Shown: positions 11,701 to 25,570 of the stretch, piece by piece
Layout of the letters: every line of letters begins with the position of its first letter
How positions within the stretch are numbered: position 1 is the stretch's first letter
DNA from: Marsupella aquatica
Lineage: Eukaryota > Marchantiophyta
DNA: 64,000 nt
Assembly: GCA_973895155.1 (NCBI GenBank)
Contig: OZ316891.1
Location: forward strand, 11,098,001-11,162,000
Direction: 5' to 3'
Made by a program: the position numbers and the translations under genes
Notes under the pieces: generated by a model
Seen by the model: only the letters and a program-made list of their open reading frames with translations
What the model was told of the DNA's origin: nothing
Databases searched by the model: none

Positions 11701-14700
11701 TGGCAGTCCCTGATGTATTGATAACATTGTAAGCTGGTACTCTCCAGGAGTGGATGGAATAAGATACTCTCTCCTCCCCATATACCATAGCAACTGCAGC
11801 TGCAACCTGATTCACTCCAAGGTTCCTGGACTATTTTCCTAATTATTCCACTTCCCACCCGTGGAACCTTGCTGTCTTTCATTGGTCAGGTCCTTAGTTT
11901 TCTGGTCCTCAACCCCACAGATGATATGAATATATTGATTGAGAATTTTATGGAGGAACCTACTTTTCACGTAGGTTGTATGGCATACAAAGTGGAGAAC
12001 AATGGGCAAGGGTTACAAACTTTGCAAGGTCTTTGGTACACGTGCGGTACGTAGGAGGTGGTGCTCGAGCTATGTGGTCCTCCACCACAACAATTACAGG
12101 TTGATCTGACCATGGTCCATGATTGTTGGCATACTTTGACGGATGTTGTGGTAACAAACCCTTTGCGCTAGGACCTTATTGAGATAGCGACAACAACGGC
12201 AGGGGCAGCAACATCTTGGGCGCCCATGACAAGGAGGCAAAATATGCCACTTGAGTGTCATCTGATACATTTCTCCCCCTTGCAATTGAGATATTTGGGC
12301 ATCTTCATCATCAGTTTGATGGGCTTCTTCGACAGGCTGCTCGTGATATTCATAGAGTGACAGGTGGGTCTCTCGGGACCCCCATCATCCATCTTGACCA
12401 CACTTTTGTCAGCACAATTCAATGGCTTTACAACATGCACAAACTCAAGCAATTTATGCCAATCCCTCATAGTGGGCGCCTCCGCAAACACTAGAAGACA
12501 TTCTCATCCCAATTGCTGATTTAGTTAGTAAAGTGGATGTGAACCATTAACTCTTGTCACATTGTCCAATGTGTATACTAGTTCTTGAGTTTGCACTCAA
12601 GTAGTGTTTGACACTTTTCCCTTTATCTTCTTCCTTTTTTTAGGATTGCACTTGTTTTTTTGTTTTGCTTGTTTGGTGTTTGTTCTCTTAAGTTTGGACC
12701 TCTTTCTCTTTCCTTTCATTGTACTTTTGTTTTTTCCTGATTTATAAATTTTGGTGGAAGTTTCTTTGAGGTCCACTCCTTGAAAATCAGAATAAAACAG
12801 ACAACACAGTCAAGAAATGACCTAAAAAACACAAAAATTAGAACGAAGAGAAGGACTTGTGCACCTCACAGATAGCATGACTATAATTTAGATCCTGCAA
12901 TTTAGGGAGTGGTAAGGGGCACTTTTTCCAGGACAGTCTACATGCAAGGCTGCCCTAAAGCTCTCCTATGAGGGAATTGTCTTAAATCACAGCCCTGGAG
13001 CTTTCATGTTCTAACAGGGAGACCATTAACTTACTTTGGTCCTTACTTTCAAAATTTCCCAAAACTAGTGTCCAGACAAAGCCAGAATGCCCCTGCTGGT
13101 GATGCTTCTAGTTGCTTTGTTATTTTAGGTAAAGAGCTTTAGATTTACAAACTAAATAATATATATTTAATGCTCATGAACTAATTGTGGATTTTGCATG
13201 GTGCATGGATTGGGTTCATATCCAAGTGGAAGGATTCTTTCCCCCTTTTTCGCCCAAGTAGAAAGATATTAAAACTGCATATTAAAACCAGTGTAGGCCA
13301 ATGGAGCTGATTCTACTTGCCGAATAATCCTTCATCCAGGTCATAAGATTGCAGAATCAAACTACAATATGCATATGGAGCAATTTTTTAATGGAAAGTA
13401 ATCGATTTTCTAATTCTAGTGGTGAATTGAAGACTTAATTTAGATGGAAATGCTTGGGGTGGCTTGAGAGGAGGGTCATCAACCGCCCACAATCCTGTAG
13501 CCCACATTGCAGCCCCATGTCAAGCAACCGCCCTTTTCTTATTGTAATGTTGTAATGTAATGTTCAACGTGGGACTAATTCTTTTACTCGTTTTTCTCTT
13601 TTTTCAGTCGCTGGCTTTGAGACTGAAATTTTCCCTTTCCTTAGTCTTTGGGTTTGTACTCTTCCCATTGCTTTGCATTATTTCCTTCTAATTTAAAATG
13701 GGTACCCATATCTTCTTCTGAGCTCCCAAGTAGTGGGTGCCATCGAAAGAAATTGCCTAACCTGGAAAACGTTTATGACTTCCACCCTTTCCTTGGGTTT
13801 TCGCCAATTTAAACTTGCAAAGCCACACAGACAAACCTTCGCTAAAAAACACTTTAAGAACAAAAGCCCCCCCAAAAAAACTAATCATATCGAACAGAGT
13901 CTTAAAAACAGAAGGAAAAAAAGTAAGCACATTGGGAACATTGCATCCCATGCGGCAAAAGGCCTCTCAAAAGCCTTTTGGAGTGAGTGTTGAATGAAAG
14001 TGAAACGTGGGGGATGAAGGTGTGTTTCTATTTGTGTGACTAACTTGACCGACCCACAAGTTTTGTTGATTTACAAAGGACTTCGCTGGCTCCATCTTTC
14101 CTGTGCGATCCCAATACTTGTTCCCTATTTTTTCAGCCATTTGAGTGCATTTGATTAATTTGAGTTGTCTTACATCACATGATGGATGCGAACCATCAAT
14201 CCTGATCGTGATTTCCTCCAGTGAGATTTAACAATCTTGTTCAACGCGTGGTTGCTCATGCAAAGCTCTCTAATGTGACAAACCAGCACGGCTAGTTTGA
14301 TTTGGACGAATCTTACATCAGCTTTTCCACTTAAGCAGGATTCCACTGAAGAGATCACACGAAATCTTGAGAAAAGGCATGTAGCAGCTCACAGTCGATA
14401 GCATGATACCGAACTTAGCATTAGAGTTGGGTCGTAGCACCCAACAAAGGACTCAACTTGCCCATTCAAATGCTTGTTGAAGCAGACTTCTTTATTGTGA
14501 AATGCCTCAGACACTGCTCTCATTGTTGAAAACGTATCAATCAATTATGTACACGGCTTGCTCAGGGTATCCCTTTAATCGCATGCAAAGGTGCCATCTC
14601 ACCAGACGAACATCGTGGGAGCTTTTCGGCTACTTTCCAGTGAGCGGATCATCTAGTTCGAATCGAAGAAAAGAGAGATGAAAATCCACTTTGAAGCTCT

Positions 14701-15001
14701 TGTGTACCACAGGTAAGAAACCATATTTCTACATTTGCCAGCCGCCATTCCCCCTTCGTTTTCATCAGTATTACGGGCTTATTCCTTGTCAAATAAGAAC
14801 CCGCAATCTGACCTTGCGACATTAACTTCGTATTTTATCACCAATAATGTGCGATGTAAATTAATCTAATTTCCTGTTGATGTCTGATGACTTTCCTGGG
14901 TCAAACTTGAAGATGTGACATCTTAAAGAGAATCACCGCGAAAGAAAGAACCCGGGCCACAGATGGGAAGGGAAAGATTGTGAGGGTGGCACCGAACCAG
15001 G
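11701..15001. other. Intergenic, no gene recognised
   Basis: AT-rich sequence with T-runs (12600-12740) and A-runs (13860-13925). A 79-residue open frame at 12255-12494 (+), containing 'PLAIEIFGHLHHQFDGLL', looks more protein-like than its surroundings and might be a relic of a mobile-element protein, but I cannot name it. Nothing else supports a gene. Confidence 0.4.
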
Positions 15002-18000
15002 TTAGTTTTTATTATCAGTTTCACTGCCATGCGCCAACTTGGACTGCAGCTTCTCACTCCGAGCACACTCTTCCTGCCATGGGTAGCCAACGGATCAGTA
15101 GAAGTTTTTCACCATGTCAACAGTTGTTATAAGGAACTTTTTTCCATAAAGTTCATGGCCTAAAACAAATGGTCATAAGAGGCTGGAGCCTTGGCAAGCC
15201 AAACTTAAGCCAGAGCAAAAAGCACACAAAACTCGGCAGCAGACATAGGCAGATTATGCCTACTTGGAACAGTTTGACGACAGCGTAATATTGTCGCTGT
15301 GCTGTCACTGCAGCTGTGTGTTTTTCCTTCAATGAACTGTATGTGCTTTGTTCTGCCTCAAATCGTTTTTCTATTTGATGGAGTTTCTGCAAATTCAGAA
15401 AATGGAATGAGAAACAAATTGAACATGTATAGTACTAAGCAGGATAAACTGGTTGCAAGCTTGTCGTTCAGGAACAGGGATGTTGACTAAATTGGTAACC
15501 ACTTAAAACAGGAGGACAGAGCCAGATTAATTCACAAGAATGCCAAATTTTTAGGCAGTATGGTGCCGAAAAAATCTCAAAGACAATATACCTGTTGCAC
15601 ACCCTTAGCAATTCCTTCCAAGGATTCAACAAACTTAGACCGTCCACCTGGGGTCGTCATCGCTAATTCGAACTGAAACACAGATTGAGAGGTTAGACGA
15701 AGTTCATCCCTCCTTCCTTCGGAAATAGTAAAATCTCGAAAAGAAATACATCTGCATGCTCTGTTCCAATTAGTCTGGATAACAGCAACTGAAAAAGGTA
15801 TGAAAGGAAAATCTACTTTTCAGTCCTTTCCTTTTTTTCGTTCTTCCAAGTTTAGGTTCACCTTTATCGTGGCAATAAACGAATCAGAGACTAAAATAAA
15901 ACCATGAAAAACATTCGCTTCAGAGCAAAATTTCACAATTAGATCCCAGAGAACCCATTGTTATGCAAGTGGACAAAAGCATGGATGATGATATACCCCA
16001 TTCGGCTCTTGCACAAAACTAAATTTAAAGCCCATTTGGAGGCCAAGAAATGCCCTTGCACGAAGATAATTGGTTGTTGACTGAAATGACAACAGCATCA
16101 TCAAGTTTCTTCTGAAAACTTTTGTTACCATATTCTTGCCTTCTCACAAAAAAAGTACCTGAGAATGGATGGAATTGAGTAGTGACAGCTCCTTCACAGT
16201 AAGCTCTTGTGCTTCTGCAAGGGCGTTGTATGTTGCATAGTACTTCCTGGTCTCCCTTAACTTCCTCTGTTAGAACAGCGACAAAATATTTAGTGTCGAC
16301 TGTGATCCTAATGCAATTGACGAGTGCCTCCTCTACAACGAGCCTGCCCGATACAATCAACATAATTGCGACCAAGGCAGTTGTTTGGCAGTGGACATTA
16401 CCTGGATATGTAAATACAGTTCCACAAACCGGCGCTCGTATCTGCCCCAAAATGCCACAATCTGTCAAATTCTCCAAGACCTTAGAGGGTAGGAAATCGT
16501 ACAATCTGCTGAGTGTTAAGAACCGCTACAGGATACATCAGTTGATGATTAAAAACTGCCGAGGCAACTTTTCACCGAGTTGCAGAGGTAGGGCCATTCA
16601 AACATACTGCATGAGCTCAGTCTGTGAAGGCATGTCATCTAAGCGCCTCTGGAGCAAGGCAACAGCACGATTTCTTCTCGACAGCTCCTGCAAGCAGCCG
16701 AATGTCATGAAAACTTTGTCCAACTTGCTCACAAAGGGTAGTCATGAGAAATAATTCAAAGTCAAATGTAACATCCTAGAATCATGACATTAATCTGAAC
16801 AAGTGCTGAGGTGTAGGTCGTTTTATTACACTTCGCAAGGTGCTCCATTTTTGTAGATCGACATTATATGCACTATTGATTTCAGCACTATGATCATCAT
16901 CCTCTGCAGCCACTGCAGATGGATCCTTCTGCTGCTTGATGTGGGCCTGCATTTCAGCCCGTTTCCTCCGACACTCTGCTCGAAAATCTGCCTCTTGCTT
17001 CTCCAAAGTCTGTCCACAAACTGCAATCTATCATGTAGAATTCATGGGATACAAAATTTCTCATACATCACACAGTACACGCCCTATTTAACAGATTTGT
17101 AGTAAAATTCAGTATAAAGTACTCACGAAGTCGAGACAAATGCAAGTGAAATCACTATAGCGAAAATAGTTTAAATGTTCAATGCGCACAGGCCGTCTCA
17201 AGTCCTTGTTGTTACACTGCCTCTGACAACATCTTAAAAAAGAGCTTACTGTATGTGTATTACCTTAGATTTCTCCAAAAGATCCATCAGCTTTTGCACT
17301 ACAGGTTCTGCACCAGCTACTTTGGCAGTGATTTGAAGCTCGTCAATAGCAGCTTGTGCTATGGCATTACGTTCATCCTGCTATTCAAATATCGGAGGAA
17401 CACTTTGCCTCGTAAGAACCTGCCGACAGGAGTCCAAAGTGACCTCTGTACAACAGTATTCTGATAAATACACATACAAAAAACAGCACCTGCTGTATAA
17501 CAGTCTGCTCCAGCTCCTTAATCGACTGTGTCGCACCATCTACTTCAGTCTGGAGATGTGCAATCTGCGCACTTTTTGCATGTATGTGCTTCCCTAAGAT
17601 TTGAACCTACAAAGCAGGCCAAGAGAAACAATGATGGATGAGAGGAGTTTCTACATTATTGTACCTGTTGACAATATATAGAAAGGGAGCGTAAATCTCT
17701 ACCAAAAGACAAATTCCATTAAGTTGGTGTAGATTGTACCTGTTGATCATGTTCTGCATTATCCTCGTCACCTCTGCACCATATACCACAACAATAATCG
17801 TTTAAAGTCTCTTCCACCCTCCTCAAATCGATCTAGTAGCTATTGAACCAAAGGAGTTGCCTAAGACTAGATTGCTTCTCATGAATTGGGTACTCACATA
17901 TCTGAACCAGGGAAGGAAACTCCCATAACCTCAGCTGCTGTAGACTGAACAGGTGAAAATGAGGCTGTGCTTCCATCCTGTGCAGAGGTAAAGGCAAAAA

Positions 18001-20571
18001 CACGAAAATCCACTGATCACCCACATGCACAAATGCAAAACCCAAATGAATGCGAAATGGACGGAAACTAGACAATGTTCTTCAGTTAAGACACGTGTAT
18101 CTCAATATATCTTCTACATTGTTCCCTGACCAGACATCACAATGGCTTCAAGGTGACAACATAGTTCACTAATAAGGAAGGCAAACGGAAATGCCCCTTC
18201 GCCTGACTAGATCTGAATCGAAAAGCCTTCAGCGATTCCCACGACAGTGGATGTTAATCCAGAACACTCCAAGAAGCAGGATCTCTCTCATAAATTGCCA
18301 CCTCAACTTTCGTTTGTCTCAGAAAACGGAATCGAATATCAATAATAGTAATTTGACCGCTTACAGTGAAAGAGAATTCGTGGTGAAGAGCTTCTGCTGG
18401 TACGAGATTCTCCGCAGATGCTGAAAGAGAATCGCCCCTGCACAATCAGACCAATTAAGATTGCTTAACCAAAAACTGTATGAACGATAGATATAAATTG
18501 CTAAAAGTGTCAAGAAAGGAATGGAATGTGTTTTCTGAAGAAAAGTATCACCATAGCAACATGATTGCAGCCCATACCCGAAAAAGCTATTGAAACATTA
18601 AGCTTTTTACGTAAGTAGTTCACTGTCAGTTCATGTCTTAGAGGCTTAGAAAATCGAGAAAAACTAAACACAGTGACCTGGCGATATAGTTATGCATTTG
18701 CACATACTTCGACCCATCAAGCACTTCACGCACACGCTCCTGAACCGATGCTTCCAGTATTGCTTCAATGTTTTCCTGCATCCAAATCAATCGACTGGTA
18801 AAGTAAAAATTGAGAATGAGCCTCTACTTTTAAGCTTCTGTCCTCATTGAAAAACTAGAGCAATTCAAATTTATCAAAACGGAAAGACCAAGGTATCAGA
18901 CATCGTTCTACCCCTGAACATCCAGATTACACAACTTAATGATTACACACCTAGCAGCAGTACAACAATCTTCTTTGATTGACTAGTTTTTCATTTCATT
19001 TTCTAGTAGAAAAATCTTGGGAGAATCTTGATTGGATGATTGAGACTAAGAAACCAAACCAGACGGGCATCTTGTATTGAACTTTCATAGGGTAGCTTGT
19101 AATTCTTCTGATACTGCAAATGTGCGTATCTCCTTGCCTGACAAACATATTAAGAAATTCAGGTGTCAATGACAATTTCCTCTTGTTCATTAAAGTATGT
19201 CAAGCAAAATGTCATGGAGGGCTCAATGAAAAATTTCAGAAAACTGGAAGAAAAAACCTACTTCACTGCATACATCACTGTTGTGGTTATAAGTCTCCTC
19301 GAAATAAGAGGACAATGTACCTGATCCCCAAACTCTTCTAGTGTAGCCAAAACCCGCTTTACTAGCCACTGAACGACAGGGAGAACGGCCTGGTAATCAA
19401 GACCTTGAATCTGGTGAGCTTGAAGTGGATGAGGGCAGGCCATTCTTTGCAACGCCTCTTCAATTGCCTCCCCTACTTTTCTGACATCTCAGAAAATGAA
19501 CCATCAGTGTACATCTTTCAGAGAGAGCACCAATCTGCCCTGATGGACAATACAATACGTGACGCTTGAATGTCCTCCATCATGGAAAGAACTGCCCTAC
19601 TCCCTAACTTCCCTCGATTGAGCAAGCTCACAATTTGAGCCTTCACATTTTCTCAAAGTTCATAGTAAATAAATTAAGAAAACTGACGTCAACGCCGCAA
19701 TTCAAAAGCAATGATTACACTATATTGTACATTATACCCACATAATAGTAATCTTAGTATTTTTACGGCTGATTAGACCCACTACCAAATGAGGTCAAAC
19801 TAAACGGCGAGGCCAGCCAGGCATGCTCTGAACTACATGGAATAGAGAATCTCCATGTAACGCAGATCAATTGTCCGATGAGGAGCAAATTTGCAAGGCC
19901 CCCTTCTGCATGCCAATAGTCGGGACCGTAAACCTACGACGAAGAAATTCCTTGAACATTAATTATCTGATCCAGACCCCTAAATAGCATAGGTCTCTCA
20001 ATCTCGGTCGGTGTCCCATCTGATATAATAAAAAAAGAAGTCTAACTAGTCCACCACGTCCAGGGATCGGCTCGAAGGGTCAATGCTACTGTTAAATTCC
20101 AGATGGCTGGACTCACAAATTGATCTACAGTGCCTTGCAAGAATAGCGTGCAGTCCCAATTCTACGGCCAGACACAGAATTTAGTCGCAATAGCTCTGCC
20201 TTGCATCGACCATTCGCTGTATACCTTTGAATTTAAGTATCGAAATTAAAAACCCTTAAGGGCGCCCGTAGAATTGCTTCAAGGGCAGTGACTGGTAACT
20301 CGTCAGCGGATTCAAAGTGAAGTTCGGAGAAGGGAGAGAACATAGGAGAGGACGGGTTAAGTACGTACATTTTGTAGTAAAGCGTGGCGTCATCGTCGTA
20401 GAAGATGTCGAAATCCACGTCCACTTTGCTGAAAGTGATGCACCAAGCCAGTCCACCAGTCAACTTGTCAAAGGCCGAAAGAGATGAGATGTGCGCCCTG
20501 AAATATCCTCGCGCCAGCAGCAGATCCAGGATCGATTGCAGCAGCTGCGTTCTCTCCCCATCGTCCTCCAT
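15002..20571 (-). CDS. CCDC93: CCDC93 homologue (Commander/CCC complex coiled-coil protein)
   Basis: Sixteen exons join in frame to give about 546 residues; human CCDC93 is about 630. In gene order they are 20571-20369, 19480-19321, 19137-19060, 18775-18678, 18437-18365, 17977-17898, 17773-17740, 17606-17490, 17377-17264, 17009-16830, 16687-16608, 16441-16402, 16266-16159, 15672-15592, 15386-15264 and 15073-15002. The N-terminal calponin-homology-like (NN-CH) domain shows LLLARGYFRAHISSLSAFDK, GGLAWCITFSKVDVDFD and the hallmark HQIQGLDY...PVVQWLVKR. The C-terminal coiled coil carries RRNRAVALLQRRLDDMPSQ, RRFVELYLHIQ and ELSLLNSIHSQ, each matching human CCDC93. In animals CCDC93 pairs with CCDC22 and COMMD proteins in endosomal cargo recycling; the role here is inferred. 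The start is the ATG at 20571, the only in-frame one in the first exon. An AATAAA motif overlaps the stop codon. The 19137-19060 exon end and the poorly conserved middle exons (18775-17740) are the least certain. Confidence 0.88.
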
Positions 20572-22240
20572 TCGGCTCTCCTCCTCTGCTCTGCTCAGTT
20601 TCCTCAGCTTTTTTGAAGGCCTGAAATCGCCCCTACACCAATTCACGACATCCCATCGACCACCTTGAGTCCCTGAGCTGGGATTGCCAAGCGTCTCGAC
20701 TCCGGCTTCCCCGATTTGCTGTTTTTCAAAAACCTGGTCATGCAACGCGGAATCTCAAAGGAATACCGTCCACTGTAAAACCCGCTCTGTTCGCATTACA
20801 CTGTATGGCCTGCGTCGTTACTGTACCGATAAGATCGGGCATCCTGTAAGAAGCAAAAGATATGACTGTGTAAGAAGGAGTCAAGGACCCTTCCGTTCTG
20901 ACTGAACTGCGTCAGTACGTGCGGAAACAACTGTAACTACTAGACTGCAGTAATGGCACTACGTAGTAGTTGGGCTTGCAGCGAAGGTACAGCCCATGGT
21001 ATTTATGGAGGGGCACCAAGAGTCGCAGGATGGGCGACGGTCTCTAGGAAAGTCTTCACGGTCAATCTTAATTCTTATATTACTCTCCCCACAGTAGTAC
21101 CGTCGTGTAGTCCAGGTTGGCCTCATGAATAAATATTATTATTATTAAAATTTATATTTTTGAGTCCAACAAACAAGGTTTGGGTGTTCGTGAAACCTGC
21201 AAAGGCATTTTATTCAAGAAATTTCGAGAATACTCTACTATAGGTATCCTGGCGTAAACTGTGACTGGCAAAGTAAAGAAACATTTGAAGAATAATGATG
21301 GGTGGGAGCATTTAGACTTGAATAAGGTGTTGCACAAGATTGTCCATAGGCAACTAGTGTTGACTGAAGTGTTACTGAGAGTAAGGTAGATGGCCACACA
21401 CTGAGACACTGAGAGTCAGCTAATCAGTATGACAATTGGATCTTGAGAAATTTGTGAGGTGCTGAGAGTGTGACCCCTATAGGCACTTATCATAGTTAAG
21501 AAACAAATGTCGTCCTAATCAACTCCCATAATCAACTTGCTTAATGCCCAATGCCAACTTCCAGGATACACAGTGTAAGGGTCAATCCCTACACTGCTCT
21601 TGTCTGTGAGGTTGTGAGAATGATCAGGCAGTGAAGCTTGCTCTTTCTCTTTGGTGCAGGTTTGGTTTGCAACCCCCCCCCCCCTTTTTGTTCTTTCTGG
21701 CCCTGCAGGTTCTCTTCATCCATGAGGTTCAAGGGTTATACAATCGAATTTACAAAACAAAAAAACAGCACAGAAAAATGTCTATAATCAAACACCTCCA
21801 TAATGAAATTTTGGAGACAGACCATGAAAACTGAAGAGTGTCATAGTGTCTTGGCTGGAAGGCTGGAAGGCAGGATGTTTTTGAAGCTGCTATATTGGTG
21901 AATGCAACTTTCAGTATTTTGTCTTATTCAAACTTCTTTTTTTATACATTTTTATTTCAATGTGTCATACCAAGGTGCATCCGTTGTATAGTTTAATTTC
22001 CAATTTATTTGGGCACCCCTCTAATTTTTTAAATCTTTGCTATATTTTAAGATCATCTACCCTATAACAAAGCTCGTTGAATTTCTAGCCCTTATTCTCA
22101 TGAGTACAGAAAAAATGATCTAAATAATGTGCACATTTTATGTCTTTAAATACTACTCATGGTTTTGTGTCCTAAATTTATGGTTTTAATTATTTTGAAT
22201 GTCATTACCTAAAGTAAGTACATAAATATCTTTACTCATG
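20572..22240. other. Upstream of CCDC93; possible LINE 3' tail
   Basis: The CCDC93 promoter and 5' leader should lie at the left edge. At about 21090-21155 the sequence 'ggttggcctcatgaata' followed by an (ATT)n/A-rich tail looks like the 3' end of a non-LTR retrotransposon, but no reverse transcriptase is present nearby. A run of nine or more C's occurs near 21672. Confidence 0.35.
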
Positions 22241-22244
22241 TACA

Positions 22245-22373
22245 TTATGTGCACATCCCAATATCATAAACTATAAACTTTTTTATTTTTGTTATGTGCA
22301 CATCCCAATATCATAAACTTAAACTTTTTTTATTTTTGTACCTTATGTGCACAAGTTTCAATATCATAGAGTG
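22245..22373. repeat. Three tandem copies of a ~48 bp AT-rich unit
   Basis: Units start at about 22245, 22292 and 22343. Each contains 'ttatgtgcaca', then 'caatatcata', and (in the first two) 'aaactttttt-attttt'. The third copy is diverged. Confidence 0.85.
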
Positions 22374-23292
22374 TAGTCTTCTTAGTCAATGTATTATTTA
22401 TATTTTAATTAGAATATCTATATATCACTAAAAAACAAAAAAAAATGAAGCATGTTGGGATGAGCATGCTAGGCTGGAAGGCAGGAAGGCACTCTGCATA
22501 CGTGTGTTGTGTAATTTACTTTTTCCATTAAAGGAGCCAGAGACAACCCACCAAGGGTCAATCTCGGCAGTACCTTTCTTTTCATAAATGTGAATCAAAC
22601 CCATGGAGTTCATGAGGGAAGTAAGTGTATGTAACATTCAATGAGAGGGACAGGTGCAGGAAAAGTTTGTACTGTAGATACTCAAAAACCACTTGTTTCA
22701 TACCTAATGTACTGTATTGTACTGTATTGTACAAGTCTTTTTGAGTCAACTTCGGTAGAATATACCTTATTTTAACAACATGGTCAGGTTCAAACAAAGG
22801 AACATGATAATCGGATGGCTCACAATGCGTAATTACCCAACTCACATGGATGTAGCAGCATTCGAGACCTAAAACATGTGACCATCTATATAAAGAAAGA
22901 TCCTATTCGAGTTCAGAGAGTAACATAATGATCCATCCAGGCTGTGGTGGCCCATGTGAGTTGTTTGCCAAACATTGTCGTGTGTCTGTTTTGCTCAAAC
23001 GAACACTTTATGAGGAGAAAAGATCTGACTCGTTGTTAAGATTGACTTAATCTCCATCTCTTGATTGTGGAGTTGCAAATCACAAGAGTATTTGTAAAAC
23101 TGCTAACGACATTATACTGGAGTTCATTACAATTGCAGGAATGCACAATGAATAGCCAGCATGAACTAGCATTACACAACAATGTCCTGCAATGACGATG
23201 AGCACTGTGCAACAACTTCTTGCATGCACAAGCAGGACTTTTCCTTGAAACAATTCACTTCCTGAATAGTTAGGGATCTCTTAACAAGCATG
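22374..23292. other. Intergenic, nothing recognised
   Basis: AT-rich sequence with short 'tgtactgtat' repeats near 22707-22731. No gene, RNA or element can be supported. Confidence 0.4.
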
Positions 23293-23568
23293 AAGTAATC
23301 GTTAGGATTTCAGTGATCAAGCAACACTGGCAGCAACACCATAGATTGTAGAGATCTGTAGGAAGATATAAATCTTGGAGTTCGCAAGTCCCAAACAAGC
23401 ATTCTCAGCGACAGGATACATGGAAGATCTAAAGTAATCGTTAGCATTTCATTGATCAAGCAACAATGACAGCAACACCATAGATTGTAGAGATCCGCAG
23501 GAAGATTCAAATCTTGGACTTCTCAGTCCCAAACAAGCATTCTCACCGACAGGATAAATTGGAGATCT
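23293..23568. repeat. Tandem duplication of a ~139 bp segment
   Basis: Positions 23293-23431 and 23432-23568 align along their full length with scattered substitutions. Shared blocks include 'agcaacaccatagattgtag', 'cccaaacaagcattctca' and 'gacaggata'. No reading frame is conserved through both copies, so a non-coding duplication is likely. Confidence 0.9.
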
Positions 23569-24289
23569 AATTCTTCTCCTCGTCCCTGAAAATTTGGTTG
23601 TACTGTACACGTAAGGATGACCATTACAGCCCTAAAAATAAATACTGACTTATCCGAGTATAGATAAATATTGTTGGCAAACGGAAAAGTGAAGTCCAGA
23701 TAAATTTCTTTCGACATTGCTCGACATTTTTAAAGCAAAAAAACTCAGCTTTCTCCCACACCGTGTGCGAACTTGATTGTCCACGACACTTTAGTAAAAA
23801 TCGTGGAGTATATCTCTCAATTGGAGGGTTTTATGTTCTTAACTGTTCGTGGAAAGTGGACTGTCAATCATAAACCCAAACAATCATAAGAGTGTGACCT
23901 GAGTCGTAAACCAAAACGATATTAAGAGTCTTGTAAAATAATTGACCTCCTGCTCTCTACTCTTGCAAGCTCACTTCTCTCTCTCCCGACTTTCCCTCAA
24001 CACTACACTCCTGTTTGAGGAGGTTTTCTAAACAGCTCAAGTAAGCATCTGCACTGGTGCCCTCCTCCATTGGCTCCTCTCCTCTCCCTTTTCTGACTCT
24101 GTGCCCCCACCGTCAGCCCATGCTCCCTGTGCAGGGAGTGTAAGGGAAGTATGCACTCTGCTAGGGGAGATGAGGGAGGCTTTAGGAGGGTCTACTGACA
24201 ATCCAATCCTTTGCCAGCCAGAATAATTCATTGCTTAATAATCTATTGATAAATTACACAATGTTTGTATTTTATTAATTTAGACATTA
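23569..24289. other. Intergenic, nothing recognised
   Basis: A GC-richer block at about 24040-24220 stands out from its AT-rich surroundings but encodes nothing recognisable. Confidence 0.35.
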
Positions 24290-24600
24290 GTGATTGTAAA
24301 CAAGCATAGGTCAAGGGATTTGTCTAGAGGTCCCAGGTTCAATTCCCCCACGTGGAACGGGTGTCAAGGGTATATGTGGGTGAGTTGTAGTGGTGAGAAT
24401 ACTGGTTGCACTTCAGTCCCTGGCTAGTCAGCTTTGGAGCCCTCGTTTAATCCTTACTCACTCCTGGTCGGATCCCTGGATATTGCCCCTCTTGGGATTC
24501 CTTACAGACTGTAATGCTCCAAACCAAGAAGTCTATCCTATTTTGGATGGGTCTTGTGTTGGCATTTTAAGGCAAAATAAAATAATTTTGATTTTAATAT
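24290..24600 (+). mobile_element. Possible tRNA-derived SINE (~300 bp)
   Basis: The stretch 'ggtcaagggatttgtctaga' followed by 'ggtcccaggttcaattcccc' resembles the second half of a tRNA gene with a box B (GGTTCAATTCC). About 250 bases of unrelated body follow, ending in the A/T-rich 'ggcaaaataaaataatttt'. The box A half is poor and I see no clear target-site duplication. Confidence 0.4.
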
Positions 24601-25340
24601 CATAGTAATGACTAGAAAATAATGATAATACAAAAACAAATAATACGTCCACTTGACTTTAAACTTCCCTTCTTCATTCATTGAATCTAGTTGCCCCATT
24701 TAGAATCATAGGAAATTAAAATTTTAAAAAAAATTCAAAGTTTCTGTGATTCTTTAGAAATGATTAATGGAGAACTACCTGAGGAACTTCGAGAACTGTC
24801 CTTAGCAACAAGCTCTGCCTGAAGTACTGGACCGACAACCTCGTATGTAAAAGCCTTGTGAGAATGTAGACATGATTGTCGTATCAATAACGTACAGATA
24901 GACAGTGTCCCATCCAATCATAGAGAGACAACTCCAACTCCTCCCTGGGCAAGTTGACACTGGAAATAGTCCTACCTTCCAACGATCAAGTACCATATAC
25001 TTGAGTCGTTATGGTGCAATATGTAGTCCTTGAATTAAAGACCCCATCGATGGAGTCAAGGAGCTGGTTGTGAGTTCTCATGTACAACGGGAAATTGCTG
25101 CCACACACACACTGGGGCATGACACGCCCACAATTTGTTTGCGCACTCAGTTTGCATTCACCAACTCACAAGTCATGACCATGATGTGTTCAACATGCAA
25201 CCTTCGTCGTCCAGAGTCCTTCCTCAACTGCACTTATGAAGATATTCAGGAGATCAATTTGAATAATTATGAGGTTCCCCCATAAAAGCTAGGGTTTGGG
25301 CTTTGACTCTAATGTTCACCCCCCAGCCTCACCTTTTTGT
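24601..25340. other. Intergenic, nothing recognised
   Basis: No gene, RNA or repeat could be supported here. Confidence 0.35.
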
Positions 25341-25343
25341 AAC

Positions 25344-25530
25344 GAGAATTAGGTGTTAAGTTGACATTTACCCTATTTTCAGAACAAAAACTAAGATATA
25401 TCATAACTATCTTGTCGTGGTCACCAAAGAGAATTACTTGTTGAATTTACATTCAGTTTTCAATTGAAAAGAAAATTATATGTTAAATTTACATAAGCCA
25501 TATTGCCAGAACACAAATTAACTAAGACAC
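25344..25530. repeat. Two diverged direct copies of a ~125 bp segment
   Basis: The segment around 25344-25400 ('aattaggtgttaagttgacattta...cagaacaaaaactaagatat') recurs at about 25468-25530 ('aattatatgttaaatttacata...cagaacacaaattaactaaga'). The 'cagaac-aaa-actaaga' end recurs again, inverted and direct, in the hairpin just downstream. Confidence 0.55.
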
Positions 25531-25570
25531 ATTCACTCCCATAGTTTGGTTTGTAGGTCATAAATATTTT

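Noticed and set aside
15153-15264. A C-terminal transmembrane tail on CCDC93 (frame running past 15264)
   Set aside because: It arises only if the last intron is retained. Splicing 15264 to 15073 gives a soluble tail that matches the CCDC93 C-terminus, and the hydrophobic stretch is intron sequence.
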